A stretch of DNA of 64,000 nucleotides from Leadbetterella sp. (GTDB lineage Bacteria; Bacteroidota; Bacteroidia; Cytophagales; Spirosomataceae): contig JAHBUH010000002.1 in assembly GCA_019638185.1 (NCBI GenBank), positions 1-64,000 on the forward strand, given 5' to 3'. A program made the position numbers and the translations under genes. Of the stretch, positions 25,495 to 33,190 are shown piece after piece (position 1 is the stretch's first letter; every line of letters starts with the position of its first letter). The notes under the pieces are model-generated. The model ran no database searches, was not told the DNA's origin, and was given only the letters and a program-made list of their open reading frames with translations.

Positions 25495-26121
25495 TTATTC
25501 AGACAGGGAGACTTTCGTTTCCCTGTCTTTACTGATAAGCCCCCACAGGATCAGCCCATAAAAGAATATATTCAGGACAGAGTTTATATTGTATAATTTT
25601 TTGGCGGCACCCAGGTCTGTATTAGCGATCAGCATGATCAGCCCGTTCAACAGAACCCCCCCCGTATGGTAAAAAAGAGCCCCGGCCATAATGATAAAAT
25701 AGCCGTCCAGATCCAGGTTCTTCCGAAGAATATGGAAAAAATAAAGTCCTATCAGAAAAGTGACGATCAGGTTATTTAACACAATTCCCTGGTGGTTAAA
25801 TAAAGAAATATCAAACCCTCCCAGGTAGGAAAGCAGCAGGACACATACCCCTAAAATCAGCCAGAACCTGAAATTCAGGGGGCGCTGCGTGATCTGGAAG
25901 TAAAAAGCCAGCCATATACCTATTTCAAAAAAAGTGAAGACATTATAGAGCGGAGTAAAGGCGTGGTTAAATTTATAAAGGTAGAAATAACCGGCGGCTT
26001 CCGTCAGCAGGGTGACTATGGCGTATAGTTTGATAATAAAAACCCCTTTCTTAAGGGTAAAAGCAGAATACACCCCTAAAATAAACAAAATGGCCAGATA
26101 AAGGTATTCAAAAGGGCTCAT
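25495..26121 (-). CDS. Seven-helix membrane protein, unknown function
   Basis: 208 residues, almost entirely hydrophobic, with about seven predicted spans (YLYLAILFILGVYSAF; NVFTFFEIGIWLAFYF; FWLILGVCVLLLSYLG; LNNLIVTFLIGLYFFHIL; YFIIMAGALFYHTGGVLL; NIFFYGLILWGLI) and a short cytoplasmic tail KDRETKVSLSE. Its start overlaps the kinase stop by 4 bases (ATGA), so it is translationally coupled to that kinase and may be its sensory partner. Similar uncharacterised membrane proteins occur beside HisKA_3 kinases in Bacteroidota. Confidence 0.85.
   Translation of the reverse strand: MSPFEYLYLAILFILGVYSAFTLKKGVFIIKLYAIVTLLTEAAGYFYLYKFNHAFTPLYNVFTFFEIGIWLAFYFQITQRPLNFRFWLILGVCVLLLSYLGGFDISLFNHQGIVLNNLIVTFLIGLYFFHILRKNLDLDGYFIIMAGALFYHTGGVLLNGLIMLIANTDLGAAKKLYNINSVLNIFFYGLILWGLISKDRETKVSLSE
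25501..25530. terminator. Hairpin between convergent genes, inside the membrane protein 3' end
   Basis: AGACAGGGA (25501-25509) and TCCCTGTCT (25520-25528) form a perfect 9-bp stem, 12 bases after the stop of the plus-strand gene and within the last codons of the minus-strand gene. A short T tract follows on the plus strand. It probably terminates the plus-strand message. Confidence 0.5.
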
Positions 26122-26903
26122 GGAAGTTTGGGGATAGTGATGAGGGTGGTCATTCCTTTGGAGCCGTTAGGGCGAACATCAATCTGTCCTTTAAGCATTT
26201 CCACGCGTTTCAGTACATTTTTCAGGCCGCTTCCCTTATGAAACCCGTACTCACGGGCTTTTTCGTGAAAATCATAGGGATTACCGTCATTTGCAATGGT
26301 TAATTTATAGCTGTTATCCCCCTCTGCCAGCTCTATAAAGATATTTTCTGCCTGGGAGTGTTTAATAATATTGGTCATCAGCTCCTGGAATATCCGGAAC
26401 AGGAGGAGCTGGGTGTTTCCGGAAAGGGGAATGTCCGTCACCTCAATAAAAAAATCAATATTCCACCTTTTTATTTGCCGCAACCGGTCTACTTCAAAAT
26501 TCATGCTTTGAATTAAGCCCGCTTCCATCAGGTTATCGGTGTTCAGGGCTTTAGAAAGCAAACGGATCTGCATAATGGTATCCTGCAGGGAGGAGCGGGT
26601 CTCCTCTAATACCGGGGAATCTATTTCCAGGCGGTTCAGGTTATAATGCGTGATGGTGAGGATCTGGGAGATATTATCATGAAGCTCCCGGGAGATAAAC
26701 CGCATGGTCTCTTCCCGGATCTCCGTTTGGGCATTCCAGATCTCTTTTTCATAGAATTCCCTTTCCTGCCTTCTTTCCTCTTCTATGCGGGTTTTACGTT
26801 TCTGGTAGATGACAAAGAAGGCAATGAGAATGAAGATCAGAAAGACAAAAAGCAGTGTGCCTGCTATAAGCACAAACGTAATTTCAGATAATTCACTGCT
26901 CAT
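26118..26903 (-). CDS. Sensor histidine kinase, HisKA_3 type
   Basis: 261 residues. One N-terminal membrane helix (FVLIAGTLLFVFLIFILIAF), a basic coiled stretch, the dimerisation/phospho-acceptor box RFISRELHDNISQILTITHY with His, and a HATPase_c domain (FQELMTNIIKHSQAENIFIE as N box, GSGLKNVLKRVEML as G box). It has no sensor domain of its own, so it likely depends on the coupled seven-helix protein. Output would be a LuxR-type regulator such as the one at 24167. Confidence 0.93.
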   Translation of the reverse strand: MSSELSEITFVLIAGTLLFVFLIFILIAFFVIYQKRKTRIEEERRQEREFYEKEIWNAQTEIREETMRFISRELHDNISQILTITHYNLNRLEIDSPVLEETRSSLQDTIMQIRLLSKALNTDNLMEAGLIQSMNFEVDRLRQIKRWNIDFFIEVTDIPLSGNTQLLLFRIFQELMTNIIKHSQAENIFIELAEGDNSYKLTIANDGNPYDFHEKAREYGFHKGSGLKNVLKRVEMLKGQIDVRPNGSKGMTTLITIPKLP

Positions 26904-26949
26904 GATTTCGGGCTTAGGAAGCTTAAAGATAATTTATTCTGCCGGAATT

Positions 26950-28830
26950 TTATTTCCTGGACTGGTAGTATTCACTCGGTGTCTGGCCTGTCATCTTTTT
27001 AAAAGAGCGGTTAAAGGCGGTTTTGGAGTTAAAGCCTACTTCAAACGCAATTCCCAGCAGGGTGTAATTGTGGTACCTGGGGTTACTGATATTCTCTTTA
27101 AACTCCTCAATACGGTAGGAGTTAATGAAATCAAAGAAGTTTTTGTCATATCCCTCCCGGATCACTTTGGAAAGGGTATGTGACGGTGTTTTAACCAGTG
27201 TAGCCAGGTCATTCAGCGCCAGGTTAGGATTCCGGAAAGGTTTTTCTGTTTTCATCACCTCCTCAATGCGCGCCCGGAAGGTTTCCAGTTCATTTTCTGA
27301 AATTGAGCTCCGGCTCCGGGCGGTTTCCGCCTCAGGCAGGGCCATTTCGCCTTCGGTGGTCACCTCATGGCTGATCTTGAAGATCTCCGGCTGATGGATA
27401 GCGTAATAGCCCAGCACAAAGCCGATCAGCGAAAAAGCTATCCAGATGAGGTTAATGCTGTTTTCCAGCAGCTCGGTGATCTGGCCTCCCTGCCAGGTAT
27501 TGACCACAAACAGCACACAGGTGAACAGCCCGAGAACGATACAGCTCATAAAGATCACCAGTACGGCCGAAAGGTAGTTGATATTCTGGTGGTAGGCCGT
27601 TTCATGAATATAATTTTCTGAGTAGTTACGGATAGCTTTCCTGCACTTGTAATAATAGTACAGGTTACTGAAGACGGCTATCACAAAGGTGACGGAGAAA
27701 ACCCATTTCAGGTCCGCCTCGTTATTGACGATCTTGTGCTGGAAACGTTTCCCATCCATAAAGAAATAGGGAATGTAAGCCAGGAACTGGAGGGCCGGGA
27801 GAATAAAATGAGGCCAGGCCTGGTTAGAGGTGAAGCCCTTTTTAAACAGCAACTTATGCAGGTAAAAATAGAAGACCGGGGCAAAGGTGAACAGGGCAAA
27901 ATTCGGCACCAGTATCAGCTTGGGCAGCCAGTTCGCCACATCGCGGTAATACCCGGTAACTTTAAAAAAGAGGAAGAACGAGGCCAGCCCCAGCAGGATA
28001 ACCAGCAGGCGGTTGGCTTCCCGGTTAAAATCCTGCATGGTAGGGATCACAATCATCAGCAGGAAGCCCTGGAAGGCCGCGAAGAGGAGAATGAGATCAA
28101 TCAGCGAGAAGAAATTGAAAGTGGAGGAGAGGTCTTCCCAGTTTTCAATTTCCACTTCTACCTCCTGGTTAGGCCTGACCTCTTTTTCATGCAGCATGCG
28201 GTTAGGCCGGGCCTTGCCGCTTTTCCAGCTCTCAGCCGAGTTCCAGTCGCCCCGGTGAAACTTATATTCCAGGTTCTCAAATTTGGAAAAAATATTGATC
28301 TTGTAACTGCCGTCAAACTGCTTCTTCAGTCGGAACAGCTCGTCTTTGATCTCCCAGTTATTGAAATTCCCCGATATATAAATGGCGGCATCGGGCGGTG
28401 TATTTTCGGGCACTTTGGTGACGTGGATCTGGAATTCAGGGCGCTGTTCCCAGCCGGCTATGGTAAGGTATTTCGTGCCGTTTACGGTTTGGGTTTCGTC
28501 AAAGAAGCGGTTAGGCAGGAGCGACCCGTCGCGCCGGGCTTCCACAATATTCCAGTTGCCCTGGGTGAATTTATATTCAAAATCAGTGACATCCTCACTG
28601 ATGTCAATGGTATATGTGTTCTTGTTGATCTTCCGGAGCTTCCACTGGGGATCTTTCGGGTTCCAGTTGTTCAGGGTGGAGGCCATGTAGATGGGTTGGT
28701 CGGGCAATAGCAGGGTATCCACTTTGACTTCGAGCCTGATCTGGCCAAAGAGGGTGTTCAGGGGCATTAGAGTCCCTGTAAGAAAAAGTAGCAGAAAACG
28801 GGACAAAGTGCAAATATTGATTCGATTCAA
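26950..28830 (-). CDS. Membrane-bound AraC-family regulator with two starch-binding-like modules
   Basis: 626 residues with an unusual order: signal peptide (1-30, ending LFGQ), two tandem Ig-like carbohydrate-binding repeats at ~48-110 and ~151-213 (each with a STLNNWN/GNFNNWE core, an EYKFxxGxWN stretch and PNR), about seven membrane helices at ~240-480, a linker, then a cytoplasmic AraC helix-turn-helix pair at ~530-626 (LALNDLATLVKTPSHTLSKV, LLGIAFEVGFNSKTAFNRSF). The repeats resemble CBM20/CBM48 modules. It probably senses a periplasmic ligand and acts on DNA from the membrane. No glycan-degrading gene is directly adjacent. Start is ATG at 28830. Confidence 0.88.
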   Translation of the reverse strand: MNRINICTLSRFLLLFLTGTLMPLNTLFGQIRLEVKVDTLLLPDQPIYMASTLNNWNPKDPQWKLRKINKNTYTIDISEDVTDFEYKFTQGNWNIVEARRDGSLLPNRFFDETQTVNGTKYLTIAGWEQRPEFQIHVTKVPENTPPDAAIYISGNFNNWEIKDELFRLKKQFDGSYKINIFSKFENLEYKFHRGDWNSAESWKSGKARPNRMLHEKEVRPNQEVEVEIENWEDLSSTFNFFSLIDLILLFAAFQGFLLMIVIPTMQDFNREANRLLVILLGLASFFLFFKVTGYYRDVANWLPKLILVPNFALFTFAPVFYFYLHKLLFKKGFTSNQAWPHFILPALQFLAYIPYFFMDGKRFQHKIVNNEADLKWVFSVTFVIAVFSNLYYYYKCRKAIRNYSENYIHETAYHQNINYLSAVLVIFMSCIVLGLFTCVLFVVNTWQGGQITELLENSINLIWIAFSLIGFVLGYYAIHQPEIFKISHEVTTEGEMALPEAETARSRSSISENELETFRARIEEVMKTEKPFRNPNLALNDLATLVKTPSHTLSKVIREGYDKNFFDFINSYRIEEFKENISNPRYHNYTLLGIAFEVGFNSKTAFNRSFKKMTGQTPSEYYQSRK

Positions 28831-28878
28831 AGATACGAAGGGTTGATGAAATTTTCAGGGGTGAGTGGAAAATTAGTT

Positions 28879-28919
28879 CCGGGTACCGGAAGCCGTGACA
28901 GCACAGCTCCGGTACCCGG
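28879..28919 (-). terminator. Long hairpin between tryptophanase and the AraC-type gene
   Basis: CCGGGTACCGGA (28879-28890) and TCCGGTACCCGG (28908-28919) form a perfect 12-bp GC-rich stem with a 17-base loop, 16 bases after the tryptophanase stop. The minus strand after it has only a short ATTTT tract, so it may be a weak terminator or an mRNA 3' stabiliser. Confidence 0.55.
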
Positions 28920-28935
28920 CTCCGCATTCATTGGA

Positions 28936-30312
28936 TCAGCGGCCGGGATTCTCCAGTTCTGCCGTAAAATGCCTCAGCAGCGGTGCTTCATAACTGATCC
29001 GGTATCCTGAATACTGCGTCCGTTTACCGAATACTTCGATGATCACTTCGCACACGTAATCAATATGGCTTTGGGTGTATACACGCCGGGGGATGGCCAG
29101 GCGCACCAGCTCCATAGGCGGGGCCACATGCTTTCCTTTAGCATCGTACTTCCCGAACATCAGCGAGCCGATCTCCACACCCCGGATGCCGCCTTCCAGG
29201 TAGAGGGCGTTAGCCAGGGCCACGCCGGGGAACTCCTCCACCGGAATCTGAGGCAGGAAAGCGCGGGCGTCGATGTAGATGGCGTGTCCGCCGGTGGGTA
29301 GGATGATGGGTACCCCTGCGGCGGTCAGTTTCTCGCCCATGTATTCTATGCTCCGGATGCGGTAGCGGAGGTACTCTTCGTCCAGTACCTCTTCCAGCCC
29401 CTGGGCCATAGCCTCCAGGTCACGGCCGGCCAGGCCGCCGTAGGTAGGAAAACCTTCCGTGATGATCAGCAGGTTTTTGGCCTCCCGGGCCAGGGTGTCA
29501 TCCTGGAGAGCCAGGAAGCCGCCGATGTTCACCAGGGCATCTTTCTTGGCGCTCATGGTACAGCCGTCGGCCAGGGAGAAGATCTCGCGGGAGATGTCCA
29601 GTACCGACCGGTTTTCATAGCCTTTCTCCCGCTTTTTGATAAACCAGGCATTTTCAGCAAAGCGGCAGGCGTCAATAAAAAAGAGGATACCGTACTTCCG
29701 GCAGATGGCCGCCGTTTCCCGCATATTCTGAAGGGATACGGGCTGTCCGCCGCCGGAATTATTGGTAATGGTCATCATGCACAGGGGGATGTTTTCAGCC
29801 CCTTTTTCCCGGATGAAAGATTCCAGCGCCGCGATATCCATGTTTCCTTTGAAATCAGCTATCAGCTGCGGCTTTTTGCCTTCTTCCGTCAGCAGGTCTA
29901 CCGCTTCCGCACCGGAGTATTCGATATTCCCACGGGTGGTGTCAAAAAAGGTATTGCTGACAAAGGATTTTCCAGGGCCGCCCAGCAGGGTAAACAGGAT
30001 CTTTTCGGCCGCCCTGCCCTGGTGGGTGGGAATGATGTGTTTAAAGCCGGTAATGCCGGTGGCCACGTCCCGGAAACGGTAAAAGCTCTGGGAGCCGGCG
30101 TAAGATTCGTCGCCCGTCATCATGCCGGCCCACTGCCGGGCGCTCATGGCGGAGGTGCCGCTGTCAGTCAGCAGGTCAATCAGCACGTGCGCGGCCCGGA
30201 CCAGGAAAAGGTTATTTTTAGCGTCTTTCAGTATCTGCTCACGTTCCTGACGCGTGGTAAAAGTGAGCGGCTCCACGGATTTTATCCGGAAAGGTTCAAT
30301 AATCGTTGCCAT
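28936..30312 (-). CDS. tnaA: Tryptophanase
   Basis: PLP-dependent beta-eliminating lyase of 458 residues producing indole, pyruvate and ammonia from tryptophan. Seen: EPFRIKSVEPL, IDLLTDSGTSAMSARQWAGM, IPTHQGRAAEKIL, TNNSGGGQPVSLQNMRETAA, the PLP-lysine region CTMSAKKDALVNIGGF and FPTYGGLAGRDLEAMAQGL. It was separated from tyrosine phenol-lyase by VEIGSLMFGKYD (not MERG) and by His in LRHFTAEL, where the phenol-lyase has Phe. No tnaB permease is adjacent. A promoter, a short Trp-containing frame and a palindrome lie just upstream. Confidence 0.92.
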   Translation of the reverse strand: MATIIEPFRIKSVEPLTFTTRQEREQILKDAKNNLFLVRAAHVLIDLLTDSGTSAMSARQWAGMMTGDESYAGSQSFYRFRDVATGITGFKHIIPTHQGRAAEKILFTLLGGPGKSFVSNTFFDTTRGNIEYSGAEAVDLLTEEGKKPQLIADFKGNMDIAALESFIREKGAENIPLCMMTITNNSGGGQPVSLQNMRETAAICRKYGILFFIDACRFAENAWFIKKREKGYENRSVLDISREIFSLADGCTMSAKKDALVNIGGFLALQDDTLAREAKNLLIITEGFPTYGGLAGRDLEAMAQGLEEVLDEEYLRYRIRSIEYMGEKLTAAGVPIILPTGGHAIYIDARAFLPQIPVEEFPGVALANALYLEGGIRGVEIGSLMFGKYDAKGKHVAPPMELVRLAIPRRVYTQSHIDYVCEVIIEVFGKRTQYSGYRISYEAPLLRHFTAELENPGR

Positions 30313-30320
30313 GTTAATGG

Positions 30321-30335
30321 GTTTAAAATTTAAAC
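30321..30335. repeat. 15-base palindrome before the tryptophanase start
   Basis: GTTTAAA-A-TTTAAAC, 9-23 bases before the tnaA ATG (30312, minus strand), between the leader frame stop and the gene. It could fold over the ribosome site or be a protein-binding site. Confidence 0.55.
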
Positions 30336-30360
30336 AATAAATGATCAGGGAAAGAAAGAT

Positions 30361-30420
30361 CTACTGCTTTCCGCCCCGGTCTTTTATCCGGATAAATAAT
30401 AACCACATTTCGAAACTCAT
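30361..30420 (-). CDS. Candidate tryptophanase leader peptide, TnaC-like
   Basis: A 19-codon minus-strand frame, MSFEMWLLFIRIKDRGGKQ, ending in TAG 48 bases before tnaA. It holds one Trp codon (residue 6). Its ATG would be about 13 bases after the predicted transcription start, so it is the first frame in the message. Enterobacterial TnaC is likewise a short single-Trp leader whose arrest by free tryptophan controls tnaA. The sequence is not similar to E. coli TnaC and lacks its terminal Pro, so the role is inferred from position and composition only. Confidence 0.4.
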   Translation of the reverse strand: MSFEMWLLFIRIKDRGGKQ

Positions 30421-30438
30421 GGTCTTACAGTTAACAGG

Positions 30439-30469
30439 CGAAGATAGGAATTTTAGCGGATAAATACAA
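30439..30469 (-). promoter_or_regulatory. Promoter of the tryptophanase leader and gene
   Basis: On the minus strand: TTG (30467-30469), 20 bases, TATCTTCG (30439-30446), close to the TAnnTTTG consensus. The predicted start of transcription is near 30433. Confidence 0.6.
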
Positions 30470-30554
30470 GAGGAGAAGAGTGTCGCCCTATTTGGTTAAC
30501 TCTCTGCATTACTTACAGGTCGGGGAATCGCGATTTAATGTACCCAAATATGGG

Positions 30555-30938
30555 TTAAACGGGTTCAGGATAGATGGTTTTCAGTCCATTGATTTTAGCA
30601 AAACCACGATCACCGGTAATAAGTGTAAGGTTATATGTAATAGCGGTAGCAGCAATAATGTCATCAGGGGTTTTTATCTTTCGGCCTCTTCTGATTTTTA
30701 CGCATTGAGCTACCACTTCTGCTGAGAGAGGTAATATATGGGCATCTTTAATGAATAATTGGACTATGGTTTCTTTATTTTTATCCGGACTCGTCCAGGA
30801 TAAGGCTTCAATTTCCGTAATCACGGAAATATTGGGGGTCATATCAATGACATCAGTCAGAAAATTCATGGATTTTTCCCGGAAAAGGGAAGAGAAGTAG
30901 CCGGATATGATATTACTGTCTATCAGGTATTGTCCCAT
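30555..30938 (-). CDS. vapC: PIN-domain toxin, VapC-like
   Basis: 127 residues; probable RNase toxin of a type II toxin-antitoxin module. Acidic PIN residues are visible in order: YLIDSNIISGYF (Asp), EIEALSW (Glu), TPDDIIAATAI (Asp) and LITGDRGFAKINGL (Asp). Starts inside the last 16 bases of the upstream small gene, the usual antitoxin-toxin arrangement. The closest PIN group is that of tRNA or rRNA-cutting VapC toxins, but the target is not readable. Confidence 0.88.
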   Translation of the reverse strand: MGQYLIDSNIISGYFSSLFREKSMNFLTDVIDMTPNISVITEIEALSWTSPDKNKETIVQLFIKDAHILPLSAEVVAQCVKIRRGRKIKTPDDIIAATAITYNLTLITGDRGFAKINGLKTIYPEPV

Positions 30939-31156
30939 TCTGTTCGCATAGTGTGAATGTGGTCATTAAAGCTTTTCGCGTCTTCTTTGGAGAATACACC
31001 TTTATATTTATCAGAAAGTTTAGGCTTAACAGGAGCGAGATTCCCTTTTATCACTTTTATAAGGTGCAATTCTTCCAACTCATGCAGCAAGCGCACAGCT
31101 TTCAGATTAGTTACCTGTATGAGCATTGTATTGTCCATTCCCGTAATATTTACCAA
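30923..31156 (-). CDS. Putative antitoxin of the PIN toxin
   Basis: 77 residues from 31156, or 71 from Met7 (31138). Sequence such as MLIQVTNLKAVRLLHELEEL and KPKLSDKYKGVFSKEDAKSF is charged and helical, typical of small antitoxins, but I see no clear AbrB, RHH or Phd DNA-binding motif. Identification rests on its size, its position and its 16-base overlap with the toxin gene. Confidence 0.75.
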   Translation of the reverse strand: MVNITGMDNTMLIQVTNLKAVRLLHELEELHLIKVIKGNLAPVKPKLSDKYKGVFSKEDAKSFNDHIHTMRTEWDNT

Positions 31157-31189
31157 TAAACAAATATATTCTTAAATACGTTCCGGGCC

Positions 31190-32188
31190 TCAGGGCCTGA
31201 TATTTAACTCCGTCCCCAGCACCACCGTCTCAAATCCCTTCCCGCGGCGCTTATTCTCAATCTCATCCAGCAGGATCTCGGCGGCTTTCCGGCCGATGCT
31301 GATGGCCGGCTGCACCACCGTGCTCAGGGGTGGCTCCAGCAGATGGGCCACGCTGAGGTTAGTGAAGCCCACGAGGGTGATGTCCTCCGGCCGGCCCTGC
31401 GCCTGCTTTTTATAGGCCTCAAAGCAGTCCAGGGCCAGGCGGTCGCTGCCCATAAAGAAGGCGTCGGGCCGTTCGGTTTCCAGCAGGCTGCAGATGGCCT
31501 CTGCGGCTTCTTCGGGCCGGAAGCCGCAGTAGCGGATCAGCTCTTCCCGTACGGGAAGGCCGTGCTTTTGGAGGGCGCTTTTATAACCGGCCATCCTTTC
31601 CTGGGTGATCGACAGGGTAGGCGGGCTGGTAATGTGTGCAATACGCTTTTTGCCCCGGATGATCAGGTGTTCCGTGGCTTTAAAGGCGCCCTCGAAATTA
31701 TCCGCCACTACCTTATGCGCTTCGGCGGTCTCCGGTACGCGGTCGAAATACACGATCGGGAAATTATTCCGGCGGTACTCTTCCAGGTGGCTGATGTCTT
31801 TATGCGAGCCCGAAAGGGAGATCAGCAGCCCGTCTACCCGGCGCTCAAACAGGTGGCGGATATTGGCGATTTCCCTTTCCAGCAACTCGTGGCTCTGGAA
31901 GATCACTACCGGGTACCCCCTTTCACAGGCGATCTCCTCGATGCCGTTAATGGCCTGGGAGAAAAAAGTATTGGCAATCTCCGGTACGATCACCCCGATA
32001 GACCGGCTCTTGTTTTCTTTCAGGCTGAGGGCAATGGGGTTAGGGCGGTAGTTCATCTTTTCAGCGTATTCCACTACCCGTTTTTTGGTTCCGGCATTGA
32101 TATCGTAGCTGTCGCGTAACGCCCGGGAAACGGTAGAAACCGAAATATTTAAAGCCCTGGCAATATCCTTGATCGTTACTGAACTCAC
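31190..32188 (-). CDS. LacI-family transcriptional regulator of hexuronate genes
   Basis: 332 residues from GTG at 32188. HTH VTIKDIARALNISVSTVSRA with hinge MNYRPNPIALSLKE, then a periplasmic-binding-like sensor domain (IGVIVPEIANTFFSQAINGI, FMGSDRLALDCFEAYKK, PPLSTVVQPAISIGRKAAEI). The frame is open to a TTG at 32239, but that TTG is part of the probable -7 box, so the downstream GTG is preferred. Divergent from kduD-kduI; a LacI-type palindrome lies in the gap and a second before the GH105-like operon, pointing to control by a uronate-derived ligand. Confidence 0.9.
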   Translation of the reverse strand: MSSVTIKDIARALNISVSTVSRALRDSYDINAGTKKRVVEYAEKMNYRPNPIALSLKENKSRSIGVIVPEIANTFFSQAINGIEEIACERGYPVVIFQSHELLEREIANIRHLFERRVDGLLISLSGSHKDISHLEEYRRNNFPIVYFDRVPETAEAHKVVADNFEGAFKATEHLIIRGKKRIAHITSPPTLSITQERMAGYKSALQKHGLPVREELIRYCGFRPEEAAEAICSLLETERPDAFFMGSDRLALDCFEAYKKQAQGRPEDITLVGFTNLSVAHLLEPPLSTVVQPAISIGRKAAEILLDEIENKRRGKGFETVVLGTELNIRP

Positions 32189-32236
32189 TCTTTCCTCATT
32201 TTTAGACAAACTTCTATTGACTGCCCCGCTGCTGCG

Positions 32237-32269
32237 CAAGGGTAGTAAATATCGCTTCCGGGGAGCAAA
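32237..32269 (-). promoter_or_regulatory. Promoter of the LacI-type regulator gene
   Basis: On the minus strand: TTTG (32266-32269), 21 bases, TACCCTTG (32237-32244), one mismatch from TAnnTTTG. Confidence 0.5.
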
Positions 32270-32321
32270 TAAGCAATATTTCCGGGGTTTTTCTTTTCAA
32301 AGCGGCACCCGGCGGCGGGTC

Positions 32322-32335
32322 CGGTAACGTTTGCA
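32322..32335. promoter_or_regulatory. LacI-type operator in the lacI-kduD gap
   Basis: CGGTAACGTTTGCA: half sites G-N-[AT]-AAC round a central CG, as in PurR/CcpA-type operators with an AACGTT core. It lies 77 bases before the kduD ATG and 134 bases before the regulator start. A better copy is at 41044. Confidence 0.55.
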
Positions 32336-32411
32336 TAAAATTTTAAGGCGGATCGTTTGTTTCATGCATTTATTGTCCATATTCTTACAGTAGAATTAAG
32401 AACAGTACAAA

Positions 32412-33173
32412 ATGAACTTATTTGATCTCACAGGAAAAACGGCGCTGGTTACGGGGTGTAACCGCGGAATCGGTAAAGCCATGGCCGAAGGACTGGCCGA
32501 AGCCGGCGCGGACATTATCGGGGTATCCGGGAATATGCCGGTGAGGGATTCGGATGTTCAAAAAGAAGTGGAAAAACAGGGCCGGAAGTTTTGGGCTTAC
32601 CAGGCTGATTTTAACGACAGAGCCGCACTTTACCAGTTCCTGGACCGGGTGAAGGCGGAGCACCCGGTGGTGGATATCCTGGTGAATAACGCCGGGACCA
32701 TCCTGCGCGCGCCGGCCGCCGAACACCCCGATGAATATTGGGATAAAGTGATTAATATCAACCTGAACGCCCAGTTCCTGATCACCCGGGAGATCGGCAA
32801 AGGCATGATAGAGCGGGGGAGCGGGAAGATCATTTTTACGGCCTCGCTGCTGACCTTCCAGGGCGGAATAAACGTGCCTGGATACGCCGCCAGCAAGGGC
32901 GCCGTGGGCTCACTGGTGAAGGCTTTTGCTAACGAATGGGCCTCTAAAGGTGTCAATGTGAACGGGATAGCACCGGGTTATATTGCTACGGATAACACGG
33001 AAGCCCTGAGAAATGACCCGGACAGAAGCCGGTCTATCCTGGACAGGATCCCGGCCGGGAAGTGGGGCCAGCCCGATGATTTCAAGGGGCCGGCCGTATT
33101 TTTATGCTCAAAAGCAGCCGATTACGTGCAGGGAACCATCCTGACGGTAGACGGCGGATGGATGGGACGATAA
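32412..33173 (+). CDS. kduD: 2-dehydro-3-deoxy-D-gluconate 5-dehydrogenase
   Basis: Short-chain dehydrogenase of 253 residues that reduces 2,5-diketo-3-deoxygluconate to 2-keto-3-deoxygluconate in pectin breakdown. Seen: TGxxxGIG cofactor motif in ALVTGCNRGIGKAMAEG, NNAGTILRAPA, catalytic Tyr-x3-Lys in PGYAASKGAVGSL and C-terminal GTILTVDGGWMGR, a characteristic KduD ending. kduI follows after 17 bases. Confidence 0.94.
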   Translation: MNLFDLTGKTALVTGCNRGIGKAMAEGLAEAGADIIGVSGNMPVRDSDVQKEVEKQGRKFWAYQADFNDRAALYQFLDRVKAEHPVVDILVNNAGTILRAPAAEHPDEYWDKVININLNAQFLITREIGKGMIERGSGKIIFTASLLTFQGGINVPGYAASKGAVGSLVKAFANEWASKGVNVNGIAPGYIATDNTEALRNDPDRSRSILDRIPAGKWGQPDDFKGPAVFLCSKAADYVQGTILTVDGGWMGR

Positions 33174-33190
33174 TTAAATTAAAGACAGAT

